Of a stretch of 23,191 bases of DNA, positions 22,249 to 23,191 are shown piece after piece (position 1 is the stretch's first letter; the number at the start of each line of letters is the position of its first letter). The notes under the pieces were generated by a model, which worked only from the letters and a program-made list of their open reading frames with translations, did no database searches and had not been told where the DNA came from. The position numbers and the translations under genes were made by a program. The DNA comes from JAICLV01 sp036380925. GTDB lineage: Bacteria; Actinomycetota; Actinomycetes; Acidothermales; Acidothermaceae. Location: the NCBI GenBank assembly GCA_036380925.1, contig DASVDW010000129.1, positions 1 to 23,191 on the forward strand, in the 5' to 3' direction.

Positions 22249-23120
22249 CCGTCCTCATCGTCGGTGACGTGATCGACGACATCGTCGTCCGTCCGTCGTC
22301 GCCGACGGTGGTCGACAGCGACACCGTCTCGCACATCACCCGGTCGCCGGGCGGCTCTGGCGCCAACCAAGCGGCCTGGCTTGGGTCACTTGGGACGCCG
22401 GTGCGCTTCGTCGGCCGCGTCGGACGGGCGGACGTCGAGCGGCATCACGCGGCGCTCACCTCGTTCGGCGTGCAACCGATTCTGATCCCGGACGACGAGG
22501 CGCCCACAGGCGCCATCGTCATCGTGTTGGGGGAGCGCGGCGAGCGAAACATGTACACCGACCGCGGCGCAAACGCGCGGCTGAGCGCGGCCGATCTGCC
22601 GCTCTCGGTACTCGACGACATTGAGTTGCTGCACGTCAACGGTTACGCGCTGTTCTCGGAGGACGCGCGGCAGGCGATGCTGCGGCTTATCGCGGAGTCG
22701 CGACGTCGAGGTGTCCAGATCACCGTCGACCCATGCTCAGCGGCGTTTCTGCCCGAGGCTGCGCGCTTTCTCGACTGGACCGAGGGAGCGGCAGTCTGCT
22801 TTCCCAACCTGGACGAGGCTGCGGTGCTCACTGGCCGCGCTGACGCCGACGCCGCCGCGCGGGCGCTCGCGGCGCACTACCCGATCGTCGTCCTCAAGCT
22901 TGGCGCGCGAGGCGTTGTCGTCGCGCGGCGCGGTGAGACGCCGGTGCGACTCGCCGCGCATACCAGCGACGTGAAAGACACCACCGGCGCAGGAGACGCG
23001 TTGTGCGCGGGATTCCTGGCGGCGCGGTTGCGCGGCCAGGATCCGATTGAAGCCGCGGCGGCGGGCCTTCGGGCGGCCGCGGCGGCGGTCTCGATCGCCG
23101 GCGGAAGGCCGTCGGCCTAG
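22245..23120 (+). CDS. psuK: PfkB-family carbohydrate kinase, probable pseudouridine kinase
   Basis: A 291-residue ribokinase-fold kinase. The N-terminal glycine motif GGSGANQAAWLGSLG is at 36-50, and the C-terminal PfkB signature DTTGAGDALCAGF (245-257) holds the anion hole and catalytic base Asp251. Also visible are VGDVIDDIVV at the N-terminus and an NLDEAAVLTG loop (188-197) that is common in PfkB kinases. Sequence alone cannot separate a pseudouridine kinase from ribokinase or nucleoside-kinase relatives. The assignment rests on the 4-bp overlap (GTGA) with psuG, since PsuK makes the phosphate that PsuG splits. No Shine-Dalgarno is evident, so translation is probably coupled. The stop TAG shares a CTAG palindrome with a possible opposite-strand stop. 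Confidence 0.88.
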   Translation: MTVLIVGDVIDDIVVRPSSPTVVDSDTVSHITRSPGGSGANQAAWLGSLGTPVRFVGRVGRADVERHHAALTSFGVQPILIPDDEAPTGAIVIVLGERGERNMYTDRGANARLSAADLPLSVLDDIELLHVNGYALFSEDARQAMLRLIAESRRRGVQITVDPCSAAFLPEAARFLDWTEGAAVCFPNLDEAAVLTGRADADAAARALAAHYPIVVLKLGARGVVVARRGETPVRLAAHTSDVKDTTGAGDALCAGFLAARLRGQDPIEAAAAGLRAAAAAVSIAGGRPSA

Positions 23121-23191
23121 CCGCCCGAGCCGAGCTCCTGGAACAGGGTGAGTTGCAAGCCGGCGGGCGCTGACATGCGTGAGTTGCTCGA
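23117..23191 (-). CDS. Possible 3' end of a gene entering from the right edge
   Basis: On the minus strand the frame is open from the window edge to TAG at 23117-23119. It would encode a C-terminus reading SAPAGLQLTLFQELGSGG. The composition looks protein-like, and convergent orientation with overlapping stops would be a tidy gene boundary. Only 24 codons are visible and other frames are open too, so this is tentative and no family is named. Confidence 0.3.
   Translation of the reverse strand, partial: SSNSRMSAPAGLQLTLFQELGSGG

Overview
The window reads as chromosomal DNA of a high-GC actinobacterium. The evidence is the strong G/C bias at third codon positions, frequent GTG and TTG starts, actinobacterial protein variants (TrpS with a TSDSFHLGN signature, a DUF3017 protein, an FHA-HTH regulator) and the gene order purH-folD-DUF3017-mdh-icd. 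I cannot place it below phylum or class level. No rRNA, tRNA, CRISPR array, insertion sequence, phage gene or plasmid function was seen.

Region 1 (1-5662) is core metabolism. It holds the 3' end of purH, a sequence-divergent folD, an FHA-HTH regulator on the opposite strand, a DUF3017 membrane protein, NAD malate dehydrogenase, NADP isocitrate dehydrogenase and a small SnoaL-like protein. PurH uses 10-formyl-tetrahydrofolate, which FolD makes; mdh and icd are TCA cycle enzymes.

Region 2 (5663-12449) is mixed housekeeping. It holds a CNNM/CorC-type membrane protein overlapping trpS, a 2'-5' RNA ligase-like protein, a cold-shock protein (minus strand), a membrane-anchored D-Ala-D-Ala carboxypeptidase whose KTG motif reads KNG (minus strand), a methylmalonyl-CoA mutase-type catalytic subunit with no B12-binding domain, and a small single-pass membrane protein of unknown function.

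Region 3 (about 12520-23120) is the most coherent part: a nucleoside uptake and salvage operon on the plus strand. A candidate promoter (TTGGCG, 17-bp spacer, CATAAT) precedes a BMP/PnrA-type nucleoside-binding lipoprotein. A large hairpin follows, then a double ABC ATPase, two permeases, cytidine deaminase, thymidine phosphorylase, an atypical cupin, adenosine deaminase, pseudouridine-5'-phosphate glycosidase (PsuG) and a PfkB kinase that is probably pseudouridine kinase (PsuK). From the ATPase onward every junction is an overlap or a gap of at most 4 nt. The inferred flow is import of nucleosides (perhaps including pseudouridine), deamination of cytidine and adenosine, phosphorolysis of thymidine/deoxyuridine, and conversion of pseudouridine to its 5'-phosphate and then to uracil plus ribose 5-phosphate.

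The most unusual sequence feature is at the ATPase start. Three imperfect 17-bp copies of the start region are stacked in tandem. The first two encode six-codon mini-ORFs, and each mini-ORF stop overlaps the next GTG as GTGA. The only good Shine-Dalgarno sequence lies before the first copy, so the ATPase may be translated by termination-reinitiation. No system of wholly unknown type was recognised. The best candidates for something undescribed are this start-site array, the pseudouridine link of the importer, and the cupin that lacks the usual metal-binding histidines.
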